Shown: piece after piece, positions 1-7,364 of the stretch | Position numbering within the stretch: the stretch's first letter is position 1 | How the letters are laid out: every line of letters begins with the position of its first letter | Assembly (NCBI GenBank): GCA_964639965.1 | Contig: CAZXGI010000034.1 | Span: 1 to 25,005, forward strand | Source: TMED23 sp964639965 | Lineage (GTDB): Bacteria > Pseudomonadota > Alphaproteobacteria > Rhodospirillales > UBA2165 | Direction of reading: 5' to 3' | Length of the DNA: 25,005 nt | Position numbers and translations under genes: made by a program | Notes under the pieces: generated by a model | Database searches by the model: none | What the model was told of the DNA's origin: nothing | The model's input: only the letters and a program-made list of their open reading frames with translations

Positions 1-174
1 ATCAAATGTTGGTTGGGACGCCATTGACGAACCATGAACAAATACAATTGAACGTATTGCATGATCCGGATTGCCGACAAACTTTTCCCAAAGAAATAAT
101 TTAATGTTACCCTTATTCGTCCAATGTTCTTGGCCAACAACGTCTGTTTCTTGATGCAACATTATTTCTTCCAT
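1..174 (-). CDS. Alpha/beta hydrolase, N-terminal 58 residues (cut by window edge)
   Basis: The ATG at 174 opens a frame that stays open to base 1, giving 58 residues. The segment IVFVHGSSMASQPTFD has the strand-turn HGSS oxyanion-hole motif found near the N-terminus of alpha/beta hydrolases. It is preceded by a short strand-rich stretch (KLFLWEKF) typical of the family's first strands. The catalytic nucleophile and the rest of the fold would lie left of the window, so substrate and true function cannot be judged. The gene lies 93 nt downstream of the TPR-glycosyltransferase stop, on the same strand. I saw no clear terminator between them, but the AT-rich gap makes co-transcription uncertain. 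The family call rests on one motif region and is moderately firm; the exact subfamily is unknown. Confidence 0.7.
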   Translation of the reverse strand, partial: MEEIMLHQETDVVGQEHWTNKGNIKLFLWEKFVGNPDHAIRSIVFVHGSSMASQPTFD

Positions 175-267
175 TTATAAACCCCAATCTGCTACTAGCT
201 CCTCACTTTTGAATGAAACTAATAATATACATAATTAAAAAAAATATTGAAAAACCTTAAATTTAAT

Positions 268-2268
268 TCAAATTGCCTGAAAAAGGGATTTGAACAAAAG
301 CTCAAATTCATCGATTACTTTAGAATTTTTAAAAAGAACCTTGTTTGCTGACTGGATACGTCTAGACACCTCTTCACGATATTTCTTATTCAATCCAAGT
401 TTTAGCGCAATCTCAACATAATCTTCCATGCTGTTAGCAATGCATGAATTGATCTTCATCATTTTATACATCCCGGCCGTCACTCTACCTCGCATAAACT
501 CTCCATCATGAGTGACTATCGGTTTAGCAAGTGCAAATGCTTCAAGCGACGTATTTCCTCCACTAAAATGGGGCGTATCTAAAATAACATCTGCAGCATT
601 TTGAAGAGCAATGAAATTTTTAGGGGTCTGACGAGGAACAATTTTAATCCGGTTATATGTGTCTGGAATTCTACTCTCCCAACGTTTTTGAACCTTTTTA
701 GACCAATCTTTTACTGCTCCTTCAACTACCATAATCATAGCATTCTTGTCGGCTTTTAATATTTCCCGAAAAATAAAATCTAGGTCTGGATGATGTTTGA
801 TTGCACTTTGGGGACAAAGGTACAATGTCAAATTAGGTGGGCACCCAAATTCACTTTTGGTAAGCATATCACTAGGTATTTCAATAGGATAATAATAGGT
901 GGGGAGAGTATTTAATTTATATAATTTTTCGCTATAATGTTCTCCAGCTCCATCAATCTCAATCAAATCACTGGAAATAAAGTAATCAATATTTGGAATG
1001 CCCGTTGTATCTGGGTGGCCCCATGTAACGCACTGTACCGGCGCAAGACGTGCAAATGCGAGAAAATAGGTTCTGATATCCATCCCAATATCAGCATAGA
1101 ACAAAATATCAAGCTTCTCTTTCGCTATTACTTCCTGGGCATCAAATGTATCGTTGGGGAAAATAATAACCTTATCCGCCTCTCCCTGAATACTCCGAGC
1201 AATAGGATCGTCGTGCTCTTGCGGAGCAAAAATAAATACTTCAAATTCATCTCGTGAAACATTACATATTAGACCCCTCATTAAACGCCCAATCGAGTGA
1301 TTTCGAAAATATGCAGATATAAACCCTATTTTTATCTTTTTATTCGAGGCCCGGACAAATTCACAGTGTGGTGCAATATAATTTAATGCGGGACAAGCCT
1401 TTAGAATTGTCTCCGCAGTTTTTTCTTGTAAAGCTCGATTTGGCAAGGCCTGGTAGGCTAAAAAAAAATTTGTAGTTGCAATCTCTAATGCTGGATCTGT
1501 GATAGCCAATCTTTCACCGGAAATCTTCGTCAATTCTTTCTCAAATCTTTGGCGAACTTCCTTGATATGGGTTTGGTCAGAGTAAACTACAGGTAAAGTA
1601 ATTGCCTGTTTTATGCGTAGGCCAGGAAAAAATTGGGTGTGCAAGACACGACCATAGATTTCAATAGCTTTCAGATCCTCTCCTTGTCGACGATACGTAT
1701 TGGCCAGATTAATAATCGCTTGATCCGTGATCTGTTTATTTTCAGAACTGATTGAGGCTGCTGTCTGAAAAAAATTTATTGCTTTTTCAAGTGAACCACT
1801 CTCAACATGGATATTCCCTATGTTAACCAAAGCGTCTTGGCGTTCAGGGTTAAGTAGCAACAAATGCTGATATGTTTTCAGCGCGGCTTCTAATTTTTCT
1901 AACTGTCTGTAAAGTTTAGCAAGATTATAATATGCTTCCTCTGACATTTTATCGATTTTGATCGATTGTTTATAACATTCTTCAGCCTGGTCAATCTTCC
2001 CCAGATCTTGGAAGATTACCCCCAAGTTCACTCTAAACGGCGCTAAATCGGGGCGGATTTCTATAGCCTGCTGCAAATACTTAACAGCTTTTTCTGGCTC
2101 CCCTCCTTGAGCTAGAGCAGTCCCTAATAGGTTAAGAGCGTCAGGATGGTCAGGCCTTTTTTTTAAAATTTTATAATAAATCTGTTGCGCCTGCACAAAC
2201 CTTCTCGCATGGTGGTGTTCCTGTGCCTGAGAAAAGAGTAATTCGATATGTTTCGTAGATTTACTCAT
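268..2268 (-). CDS. TPR protein with O-GlcNAc-transferase-like (SPINDLY/GT41-type) glycosyltransferase domain
   Basis: This 666-residue protein is probably a cytoplasmic glycosyltransferase that modifies protein side chains with a nucleotide-sugar donor. Residues ~5-215 are a run of about six tetratricopeptide repeats (A-x-x-Y/N-L-G and P-x-x-x-A-L patterns). Residues ~305-666 resemble the catalytic half of O-GlcNAc transferase. They include IGFISAYFRNHSIG (the G-[YF]-x-S-x-x-F-x-x-H region), the GHPDTTGIPNIDYFISSD motif, PQSAIKHHPD with a lysine where OGT binds the donor phosphates, and FSGGNTSLEAFALAKPIVT. The domain order, TPR then GT41, is the usual one. It lies 30 nt downstream of thiG on the same strand, so it may be read from thiSG, although a metabolic link is not obvious. 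The acceptor is unknown; in bacteria such enzymes often act on flagellins or adhesins, but no such gene is present here. Confidence 0.85.
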   Translation of the reverse strand: MSKSTKHIELLFSQAQEHHHARRFVQAQQIYYKILKKRPDHPDALNLLGTALAQGGEPEKAVKYLQQAIEIRPDLAPFRVNLGVIFQDLGKIDQAEECYKQSIKIDKMSEEAYYNLAKLYRQLEKLEAALKTYQHLLLLNPERQDALVNIGNIHVESGSLEKAINFFQTAASISSENKQITDQAIINLANTYRRQGEDLKAIEIYGRVLHTQFFPGLRIKQAITLPVVYSDQTHIKEVRQRFEKELTKISGERLAITDPALEIATTNFFLAYQALPNRALQEKTAETILKACPALNYIAPHCEFVRASNKKIKIGFISAYFRNHSIGRLMRGLICNVSRDEFEVFIFAPQEHDDPIARSIQGEADKVIIFPNDTFDAQEVIAKEKLDILFYADIGMDIRTYFLAFARLAPVQCVTWGHPDTTGIPNIDYFISSDLIEIDGAGEHYSEKLYKLNTLPTYYYPIEIPSDMLTKSEFGCPPNLTLYLCPQSAIKHHPDLDFIFREILKADKNAMIMVVEGAVKDWSKKVQKRWESRIPDTYNRIKIVPRQTPKNFIALQNAADVILDTPHFSGGNTSLEAFALAKPIVTHDGEFMRGRVTAGMYKMMKINSCIANSMEDYVEIALKLGLNKKYREEVSRRIQSANKVLFKNSKVIDEFELLFKSLFQAI

Positions 2269-2298
2269 AAACCACTAGAAAACCAGCCGAGAGCAAAA

Positions 2299-3123
2299 TT
2301 ATATCAAACCCGCAAGGGGTGAGGAAGGATCGGCATATTTCTTTCTCGGCATGCGCCCCGCTAGGTAGGCTAAACGACCGGCCTCAACACCTGCTTTCAT
2401 CGCTTGCGCCATTTTAATTGGATCATTAGCTCCTGCGATTGCCGTGTTCATCAAAACACCATCGCAGCCGAGCTCCATGGCTATCGCGGCATCAGACGAT
2501 GTCCCCACTCCCGCATCGACCAAAACTGGTACTGAAGACTGTTCTTTAATCAAGCGTATCGTAACGGGATTTTGGATACCTAGACCTGACCCAATTGGAG
2601 CCGCCAATGGCATTATCGCGTGGCAACCCATATCCTCTAGGCGTTTAGCCATTATTGGATCATCGCTGCAATAAACCATTACCTTAAATTCTTCTTTGAT
2701 AAGGATTTCTGCCGCTTCAAGAGTCTCAACCATTTTTGGATAAAGCGTCTTTTCATCTCCTAAAACTTCAAGCTTTACCAAATCCCAACCGCCAGCCTCT
2801 CTCGCTAAACGCAATGTTCTAACAGCATCATCAGCAGTAGAACAGCCTGCCGTATTGGGCAAATAGGTATACTTTTTAGGATCAACAAAATCCACTAACA
2901 TGGGTTGGTTAGGATCTGTAATATTGACACGACGGACAGCAACTGTGACAATTTCAGCTCCGGAAGCATTGATTGCTGCTGCAGTTTCTTCGAAATCTTT
3001 ATATTTTCCTGTACCTACTAAAAGCCTCGAACTAAATTTGCGACCTGCGACCTCAAAAGTGTCTTCACTTTTTTTTTCGACCAAACTATTCTCCATTCCA
3101 TTATTGTTACGATTGGGCACCAC
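2299..3123 (-). CDS. thiG: Thiazole synthase ThiG
   Basis: ThiG forms the thiazole phosphate moiety of thiamine from 1-deoxyxylulose-5-phosphate, dehydroglycine and the sulfur on ThiS thiocarboxylate. The 274-residue sequence is a full (beta/alpha)8 ThiG. The Schiff-base lysine is K117 in LVKLEVLGDEK. Phosphate-binding loops are PLAAPIGSGLGIQNP and VLVDAGVGTSSDA, followed by GVLMNTAIAGANDP, and the usual tail AGRMPRKKYADPSSPLAGLI is present. The open frame starts with a GTG at 3123 that overlaps the end of thiS by 17 bp. An ATG at 3096 (residue 10) is equally plausible and would leave the genes non-overlapping; neither has a strong Shine-Dalgarno site. The pair thiS-thiG is almost certainly one transcript. 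thiO, thiE and thiC are not in the window. Confidence 0.95.
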   Translation of the reverse strand: MVPNRNNNGMENSLVEKKSEDTFEVAGRKFSSRLLVGTGKYKDFEETAAAINASGAEIVTVAVRRVNITDPNQPMLVDFVDPKKYTYLPNTAGCSTADDAVRTLRLAREAGGWDLVKLEVLGDEKTLYPKMVETLEAAEILIKEEFKVMVYCSDDPIMAKRLEDMGCHAIMPLAAPIGSGLGIQNPVTIRLIKEQSSVPVLVDAGVGTSSDAAIAMELGCDGVLMNTAIAGANDPIKMAQAMKAGVEAGRLAYLAGRMPRKKYADPSSPLAGLI

Positions 3124-3316
3124 CGCCGATAAAATGCACTATTTCAAGCTTATCTCCCTCGGCCAGTAAAATGTCATTATACTGAGATTTGGGAACAATC
3201 TCCAAATTTCTTTCGACCGCCACTTTGCGACCATCTAGGCCTAAATCTCCTACAATTTGCTCTACTGTTGTTAAATCGCCTACATTCCTTTCTTCACCAT
3301 TGATAATTATCTTCAT
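3107..3316 (-). CDS. thiS: Sulfur carrier protein ThiS
   Basis: ThiS is the 65-70-residue ubiquitin-fold carrier that is adenylated and thiocarboxylated at its C-terminal glycine and donates sulfur to ThiG. The 69-residue product begins with the expected beta-hairpin (MKIIINGEER), has the central AVERNLEIVPKSQY and the LAEGDKLEIVHFIGGG end strand, and is directly upstream of thiG. Oddly, three residues (AQS) follow the glycine run at positions 64-66, whereas ThiS normally ends in Gly-Gly. They would have to be removed, or tolerated, for thiocarboxylation. The extra codons fall within the overlap with the thiG GTG start. I looked for a TPP riboswitch in the 5' region up to about 3480 and saw none of its conserved loops. 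Confidence 0.93.
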   Translation of the reverse strand: MKIIINGEERNVGDLTTVEQIVGDLGLDGRKVAVERNLEIVPKSQYNDILLAEGDKLEIVHFIGGGAQS

Positions 3317-3394
3317 AGATTCTCCAATAGTTAAAACAATTTTAGAATACTCACTTTATTATGGGTCGCCCTTTCCAAGCTTTCAACCGGATTT

Positions 3395-3428
3395 AACTAT
3401 TAGACTTAACAAACTATTATACTTAACA
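3395..3428. repeat. Two tandem 17-bp repeats in the thiS-aroQ divergent spacer
   Basis: AACTATTAGACTTAACA (3395-3411) is followed immediately by AACTATTATACTTAACA (3412-3428), one mismatch in 17. They sit between the divergent thiS and aroQ starts, about 80 bp from thiS and 95 bp from aroQ. They could be a two-site operator or simply a local slippage duplication. The repeat itself is certain; a function is not. Confidence 0.75.
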
Positions 3429-3522
3429 TAAGGCAAAAATTAATGGGTTATTCATTGGTCTCATATAACTTCGAATATTGTTTATAGGGTGTTACACGCA
3501 CGGTTCTCTAGGATTCATATTA

Positions 3523-3960
3523 ATGACGAAATGCATATTAATTTTAAATGGGCCAAATTTAAATATGTTGGGATCCCGTGAACCCGAATTGTACGGCAGT
3601 CAGACCCTTGAAGATATTGAAAAAATTTGTGAAAAACGGGCTTCGACTTTTGGCCTATCAATTGATTTCCGTAACAGTAATTCTGAAAGTGAATTGGTCA
3701 ACTGGATTCAACAAGCTGCAAATAAACATGATGCAATTATTCTGAATGCTGGGGCTTATACGCACACGTCCATTGCAATTTTGGATGCCCTAAGAACGAT
3801 AAATTTACCGATCGTTGAGGTACACCTATCCAATATATTCCAAAGGGAAGAATACAGACACGTTTCCTACATATCTTATGCTGCCGATGGTGTAATTTGC
3901 GGTTTCGGCAGCCAAGGTTATGAACTAGCTCTAGAAGCTGCTGCTAAACTAATATTGTAG
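3523..3960 (+). CDS. aroQ: Type II 3-dehydroquinate dehydratase
   Basis: AroQ dehydrates 3-dehydroquinate to 3-dehydroshikimate, the third step of the shikimate pathway, in the cytoplasm. The frame is open from 3478, but the ATG at 3523 is preferred. It has AGGA nine bases upstream and gives 145 residues, the family length, with ILILNGPNLNMLGSREPELYG near the N-terminus. The catalytic residues line up with the M. tuberculosis enzyme: R19, Y24, N75, H81, E99, H101, R108 and R112 (EVHLSN, REEYRHVS). The usual E-G-E-L motif reads E55-S-E-L, a small departure in the substrate-side region. The next gene is aat, 76 nt downstream; accB and accC, which commonly lie between them in Proteobacteria, are absent. 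Confidence 0.95.
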   Translation: MTKCILILNGPNLNMLGSREPELYGSQTLEDIEKICEKRASTFGLSIDFRNSNSESELVNWIQQAANKHDAIILNAGAYTHTSIAILDALRTINLPIVEVHLSNIFQREEYRHVSYISYAADGVICGFGSQGYELALEAAAKLIL

Positions 3961-3966
3961 TTAATA

Positions 3967-3980
3967 AGCTTGATCAAGCT
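3967..3980. repeat. Perfect 14-bp palindrome after aroQ
   Basis: AGCTTGATCAAGCT begins 6 nt after the aroQ stop. It has no loop bases at its centre and no T-tract follows closely, so it is not a typical intrinsic terminator. It could be a protein-binding site for aat expression or chance. Confidence 0.4.
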
Positions 3981-4036
3981 GTTCAGATCAAATACATTTT
4001 TTAAGGCCTTAATGCGAATAAATTTCGACCACCAAA

Positions 4037-4714
4037 ATGGTAGATCCAAAAATAGCCCCTTCAGGACAAATTAAACTCACACCGGAGATTATATTGCGAG
4101 CTTATTCGGCCGGTATATTCCCGATGGCTAAAGACCGTCACAATAATCAATTATTTTGGGTTGATCCGGAGCAGCGGGGGATCATTCCCCTTAATGGATT
4201 GCGCATATCAAGAAGTTTGAAAAAGCAGGTACGCAAAAGCAAGTATAATATTCGCTATAATAGTGATTTTATGGGCATTATAATGGGGTGTGCCAAACAA
4301 ACAGAAAATCGGAATGAAACATGGATCAACGATGAAATTATATCTCTATATACACAACTGTTTGAACAAGGTTTTGTTCAAACAGTCGAATGCTGGCAAG
4401 ACGAAGAACTCGTCGGCGGTCTATATGGCGTATCACTAAAAGGAGCATTCTTCGGCGAAAGCATGTTCTCGAACAAATCAAATGCCAGTAAAATTGCTCT
4501 AGTTCACTTAGTCGCCCGTCTCAACGAGGACGGGTTTATACTTCTCGATACTCAGTTTACTACAAACCACCTGATCAGCCTTGGGGCCATTGAAATTCCT
4601 CGCAGTGATTACCTAGTCCAACTAGATAAGGCCTTATTAATCGAAGCCAATTTTAATTCCAACGGCGCTGAAATTTTACATCGGGCCTATGTAGAAAAAC
4701 TTCTCTACAATTAA
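4037..4714 (+). CDS. aat: Leucyl/phenylalanyl-tRNA-protein transferase
   Basis: Aat transfers Leu or Phe from aminoacyl-tRNA to N-terminal Arg or Lys of proteins, creating N-end-rule degrons that ClpS recognises and delivers to ClpAP. The 225-residue product shows the family signatures in order: LRAYSAGIFPMA near the N-terminus, FWVDPEQRGIIPL, the central TWIN and VGGLYGVSLKGAFFGESMFS, and LDTQFTTNHLISLGAIEIPRSDYL. It is in line with aroQ and converges on the DUF2155 gene, whose stop is 33 nt away. No hairpin terminator is visible in that gap. Its functional partners clpS and clpA are in the same window, about 10 kb downstream on the opposite strand, so substrate tagging and recognition are both encoded here. 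Confidence 0.95.
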   Translation: MVDPKIAPSGQIKLTPEIILRAYSAGIFPMAKDRHNNQLFWVDPEQRGIIPLNGLRISRSLKKQVRKSKYNIRYNSDFMGIIMGCAKQTENRNETWINDEIISLYTQLFEQGFVQTVECWQDEELVGGLYGVSLKGAFFGESMFSNKSNASKIALVHLVARLNEDGFILLDTQFTTNHLISLGAIEIPRSDYLVQLDKALLIEANFNSNGAEILHRAYVEKLLYN

Positions 4715-4747
4715 ATTTGGTGCCGGGTTTATTTTTTGGGATATAAT

Positions 4748-5122
4748 TTACCTATCCTTGCAATCCAGGACCCAAACATCGTAAACGGGGTGCTCCATTG
4801 CTGCCAAGGCTGGACTAGATGCAAACATCCAACCTCGGTATACACTCACGGGGATTTCTCCAGTTCGGACCTCCCAAACGTCAATAAACGCCGCACTCTC
4901 TGGTATTTCTTCCGGAGGGCGTTTATCACAAATTCTAACAGTAATTTCGAGCTTACCAAATTTTATTGTTGCACCTATTGGTGCTTCAAACGTAGACACT
5001 CTAGCTGTAACTTTATTTAAACCTTGCAGTACTGCTATGTCGTATTCAGTTGCAAGAGAAACGGATGCCCTCGATACCAACAAAATAACACCACATAAAG
5101 CAAGACCCATAAACTTTTTCAT
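4748..5122 (-). CDS. DUF2155 domain-containing secreted protein
   Basis: This 124-residue protein has an N-terminal signal peptide (MKKFMGLALCGVILLVSRASVSLA, cleavage near A24) and a single DUF2155 domain. Its markers are AVLQGLNKVTARVSTFEAPIG, ICDKRPPEEIPESAAFIDVWEV and GWMFASSPALAAMEHPVYDVWVLDC. The domain has conserved cysteines (CDKRPPEE and the terminal DC) that could pair in the periplasm. The biochemical role is unknown to me. In alphaproteobacteria it commonly lies between aat and the NDUFA12 gene, in the convergent arrangement seen here. The gap to the NDUFA12 gene upstream is 125 nt, so the two may be transcribed together. Confidence 0.88.
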   Translation of the reverse strand: MKKFMGLALCGVILLVSRASVSLATEYDIAVLQGLNKVTARVSTFEAPIGATIKFGKLEITVRICDKRPPEEIPESAAFIDVWEVRTGEIPVSVYRGWMFASSPALAAMEHPVYDVWVLDCKDR

Positions 5123-5247
5123 GAAAGTAAATCTAGTATAAAAGAAAATATTTACAAAATATCTTCCGTGATCCTTTCAAAACCGATACTCATATATCTG
5201 ATCTCCTCTTTCATAAAATTCACTTTACAGTACCAATAAGGCTGGTT

Positions 5248-5604
5248 CTAGTCTGGCGTCCAGGCTTCATAATCCCCAGAAACCTTTCTACGCTGACCCC
5301 CTTTGTAATCATGGCCAATTGGCCGATAAGCTTTAGAAGATCCTGTCGGGTTTGGTATACTCGTTCGTTGCCAAGATCGGGATTTAGCAGCGGCTTCGGT
5401 TAATGGCTCATCAACAGTATGGTGCAACCAGGCATGCCATTCGGCTGGAACCATGCTGGCTTCAGGGGTAGACTTATATAAAACCCAACGTCGCTCACGT
5501 TTATTTAATTGCTTGCCTCTTCCCCTATAGTATCGATTACCAAATTGGTCCGTGCCAACATGCTTACCGTTCAACAGAGTATATATCCAAGTTCCTAAAT
5601 GCAT
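5248..5604 (-). CDS. NADH:ubiquinone oxidoreductase subunit NDUFA12 family protein
   Basis: The 118-residue product matches the alphaproteobacterial homologue of the mitochondrial complex I accessory subunit NDUFA12 (B17.2). GTDQFGNRYYRGRG is followed by RRWVLYKSTPEASMVPAEWHAWLHHTVDEPL and the Pro/Gly-rich tail with YRPIGHDYKGG and YEAWTPD. No signal peptide or membrane segment is seen, as expected for a peripheral matrix-side subunit; it probably helps stabilise complex I on the cytoplasmic face. The ATG at 5604 is the only standard start; the frame is open 12 codons further upstream without ATG or GTG. There is only a weak GGAAA upstream. No other complex I gene is in the window, which is the usual situation for this dispersed subunit. 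Confidence 0.92.
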   Translation of the reverse strand: MHLGTWIYTLLNGKHVGTDQFGNRYYRGRGKQLNKRERRWVLYKSTPEASMVPAEWHAWLHHTVDEPLTEAAAKSRSWQRTSIPNPTGSSKAYRPIGHDYKGGQRRKVSGDYEAWTPD

Positions 5605-5792
5605 GAATTCTATATTTCCATACCAATTAGCTAATTTAATTTAGTAAACTTTTTCTTCAAATAAATTTTTGTACATTAAAAGAAACGTACAACGAACTAT
5701 TCGTAAAAGTGTGACCCAAATTTATCAAATTTCAGTTAATAAGACAAACAACTGGTTCTTGCCTAGACCCAAGCTTACCGCTACAAAATTTC

Positions 5793-7364
5793 ATGGCCAA
5801 AAAAATAACCCTAGCTCCAGAGCAACTATTCCTGAAAGCCCAAATTTCCGAAAAGAAGCGCGATTGGAAGTCGGCCATAAATTTTTATAAATCAGCAGTA
5901 AAATTAAGGCCAAATTATGTTGAAGCCCATCACAATTTAGCAATTGTTTTACGTCATGAAGGGCAGAAAGAAGGTGCCCTAATCTCTGCTCAAACCGCTG
6001 CCAATCTAACGCCCGAACACCCAACAATACAGTTTTCACTTGGGGTTTCTTTGGAACTCATGGGAAAAAATAAGGATGCTATCGGCGCTTATAAAAAATC
6101 ACTAGGTCTGCGCCCCGATTACATCAGCGCATTAAACAATCTAGGACGATTATTAGATCTTCAAGGCCTTAATCAAGAAGCTATAAGTGTTTTGAAGAGG
6201 TCTCTGGCTATAGCGCCAAACTCTACAGAAGCCATAATAAATCTTTCAAATGCCTACCTTTCTGTCGGCAAACCAGAACAAACAAACAAATTACTTCAAC
6301 CATTAATCTCAAATAAAACAGATAAATCCAATACATCTATGGGCATAGCCTACAATAGCCTTGGCGTTGCAGCCCAAATTCTTAACCAGACAAATCAGGC
6401 TGTTAAATATTTCAAGAAAGCTATTGAAAAAATCTCAGATTTTGCTGAAGCGCACGAAAATTTAGCCCAGACACTGCTTTTCCAAGGCATGTACAGAAAG
6501 GCTTGGGTTGAATATGAATGGCGTTGGAAGAATCAAAGTAACGCACAATCGAAAAGAAAGTTTAATGGTAGTTTATGGAACGGCAGTGATCTCTCAAACA
6601 AGATTTTGTTGGTCCATGCTGAGCAGGGATTTGGCGATGTTATCCAATTTGCACGCTTTCTCTCTTTGATAGATATCCAAAATGGAAAAATATTATTAGC
6701 CTGTCACCCTGCTCTCATCAATCTGCTTTCGACGCTACCTTCTGTTCACAAGGTAGTGGACATCAATGATGCATTGCCAACGTATAACGCCCACATTCCA
6801 TTGCTTAGTCTTCCACGCCTCTTGGAGATATCAGAGTCTAATATTCCAAGTTCATCATATTTAACAGCTAAACCTAGCAATGTGGTGGAGGACACAAAGA
6901 AAATCAAGATTGGAATCACGTGGGCGGGAAAACCGAGACATCAATCAGATCCCTATCGCAACCGATCTTGTCCAATCGAAATTTTCGAACCCTTACTAAA
7001 TATTTCTGGAATTAAATTATTTAGCCTTCAAACTGGGCCAAATAAGGTTGAGTTGAAAAAAATAGATGATACAAGTTTAATTACAGACCTTAGTGATGGT
7101 ATTGAATCTTTTGCAGATACTGCTTCTCTAATTTGTGAACTAGATATATTGATTACAATTGATACAGCGGTGGCCCACCTAGCGGGCTCACTTGGCAAAA
7201 GAGTTTGGATTTTGCTTTCAAAAAGCTCAGATTGGCGTTGGAATATAAGAGATAAAAGAAATATCTGGTATCCAACGGCCCGAATATTTAAACAACGCAC
7301 TGAGGGCAACTGGTCTGAACCATTTGACGATATTATTGCCGAATTAAAAAAATTGATTCCCTAA
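5793..7364 (+). CDS. TPR protein with C-terminal GT9-like glycosyltransferase domain
   Basis: This 523-residue protein has about six tetratricopeptide repeats (residues ~8-245, e.g. EAHHNLAIVLRHEGQ, SALNNLGRLLDLQG). A Rossmann-type domain related to heptosyltransferases (GT9) follows at ~265-523. Features of the latter are HAEQGFGDVIQFARFL (the glycine loop at the start of the domain), IKIGITWAGKP followed by NRSCPIEIFEPLL, LITDLSDGIESFADTASLICELDILITIDTAVAHLAGSLG, and DWRWNIRDKRNIWYP. The D-T-A-V-A-H-L-A-G motif is the usual donor-site signature. No signal peptide is present, so it is cytoplasmic. The catalytic fold differs from the OGT-like TPR enzyme at 268-2268, so the two are not recent duplicates. 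Substrate is unknown. The start codon lacks a strong Shine-Dalgarno site. The 188-nt upstream spacer holds a 6-bp inverted repeat (TTGTAC...GTACAA, 5669-5692), probably insignificant. Confidence 0.85.
   Translation: MAKKITLAPEQLFLKAQISEKKRDWKSAINFYKSAVKLRPNYVEAHHNLAIVLRHEGQKEGALISAQTAANLTPEHPTIQFSLGVSLELMGKNKDAIGAYKKSLGLRPDYISALNNLGRLLDLQGLNQEAISVLKRSLAIAPNSTEAIINLSNAYLSVGKPEQTNKLLQPLISNKTDKSNTSMGIAYNSLGVAAQILNQTNQAVKYFKKAIEKISDFAEAHENLAQTLLFQGMYRKAWVEYEWRWKNQSNAQSKRKFNGSLWNGSDLSNKILLVHAEQGFGDVIQFARFLSLIDIQNGKILLACHPALINLLSTLPSVHKVVDINDALPTYNAHIPLLSLPRLLEISESNIPSSSYLTAKPSNVVEDTKKIKIGITWAGKPRHQSDPYRNRSCPIEIFEPLLNISGIKLFSLQTGPNKVELKKIDDTSLITDLSDGIESFADTASLICELDILITIDTAVAHLAGSLGKRVWILLSKSSDWRWNIRDKRNIWYPTARIFKQRTEGNWSEPFDDIIAELKKLIP

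Noticed and set aside
937..1257. 106-codon open frame on the plus strand
   Set aside because: It lies wholly inside the TPR-glycosyltransferase gene on the other strand and has no recognisable protein features. The same holds for the open frames opposite thiG, nrdJ, clpA, ugd and galU.
3317..3522. TPP riboswitch upstream of thiS
   Set aside because: Neither strand carries the conserved CTGAGA, ACCC or GAACCTGAT elements. Only the tandem 17-bp repeat is notable.
3478..3522. Extended aroQ start (TTG at 3478)
   Set aside because: The extra 15 residues are not family-like, while ATG 3523 has a good AGGA site and places R19 and Y24 at the expected positions.
4715..4747. Bidirectional terminator between aat and the DUF2155 gene
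   Set aside because: The 33-nt gap has a T-run but no stem of useful length on either strand.
5669..5692. Inverted repeat TTGTAC/GTACAA
   Set aside because: Only 6 bp per arm with a 12-nt spacer in AT-rich DNA; not distinguishable from chance.
5669..5890. 73-codon open frame before the GT9-like gene
   Set aside because: It overlaps the true gene start in another frame, has low-complexity composition and no family resemblance.
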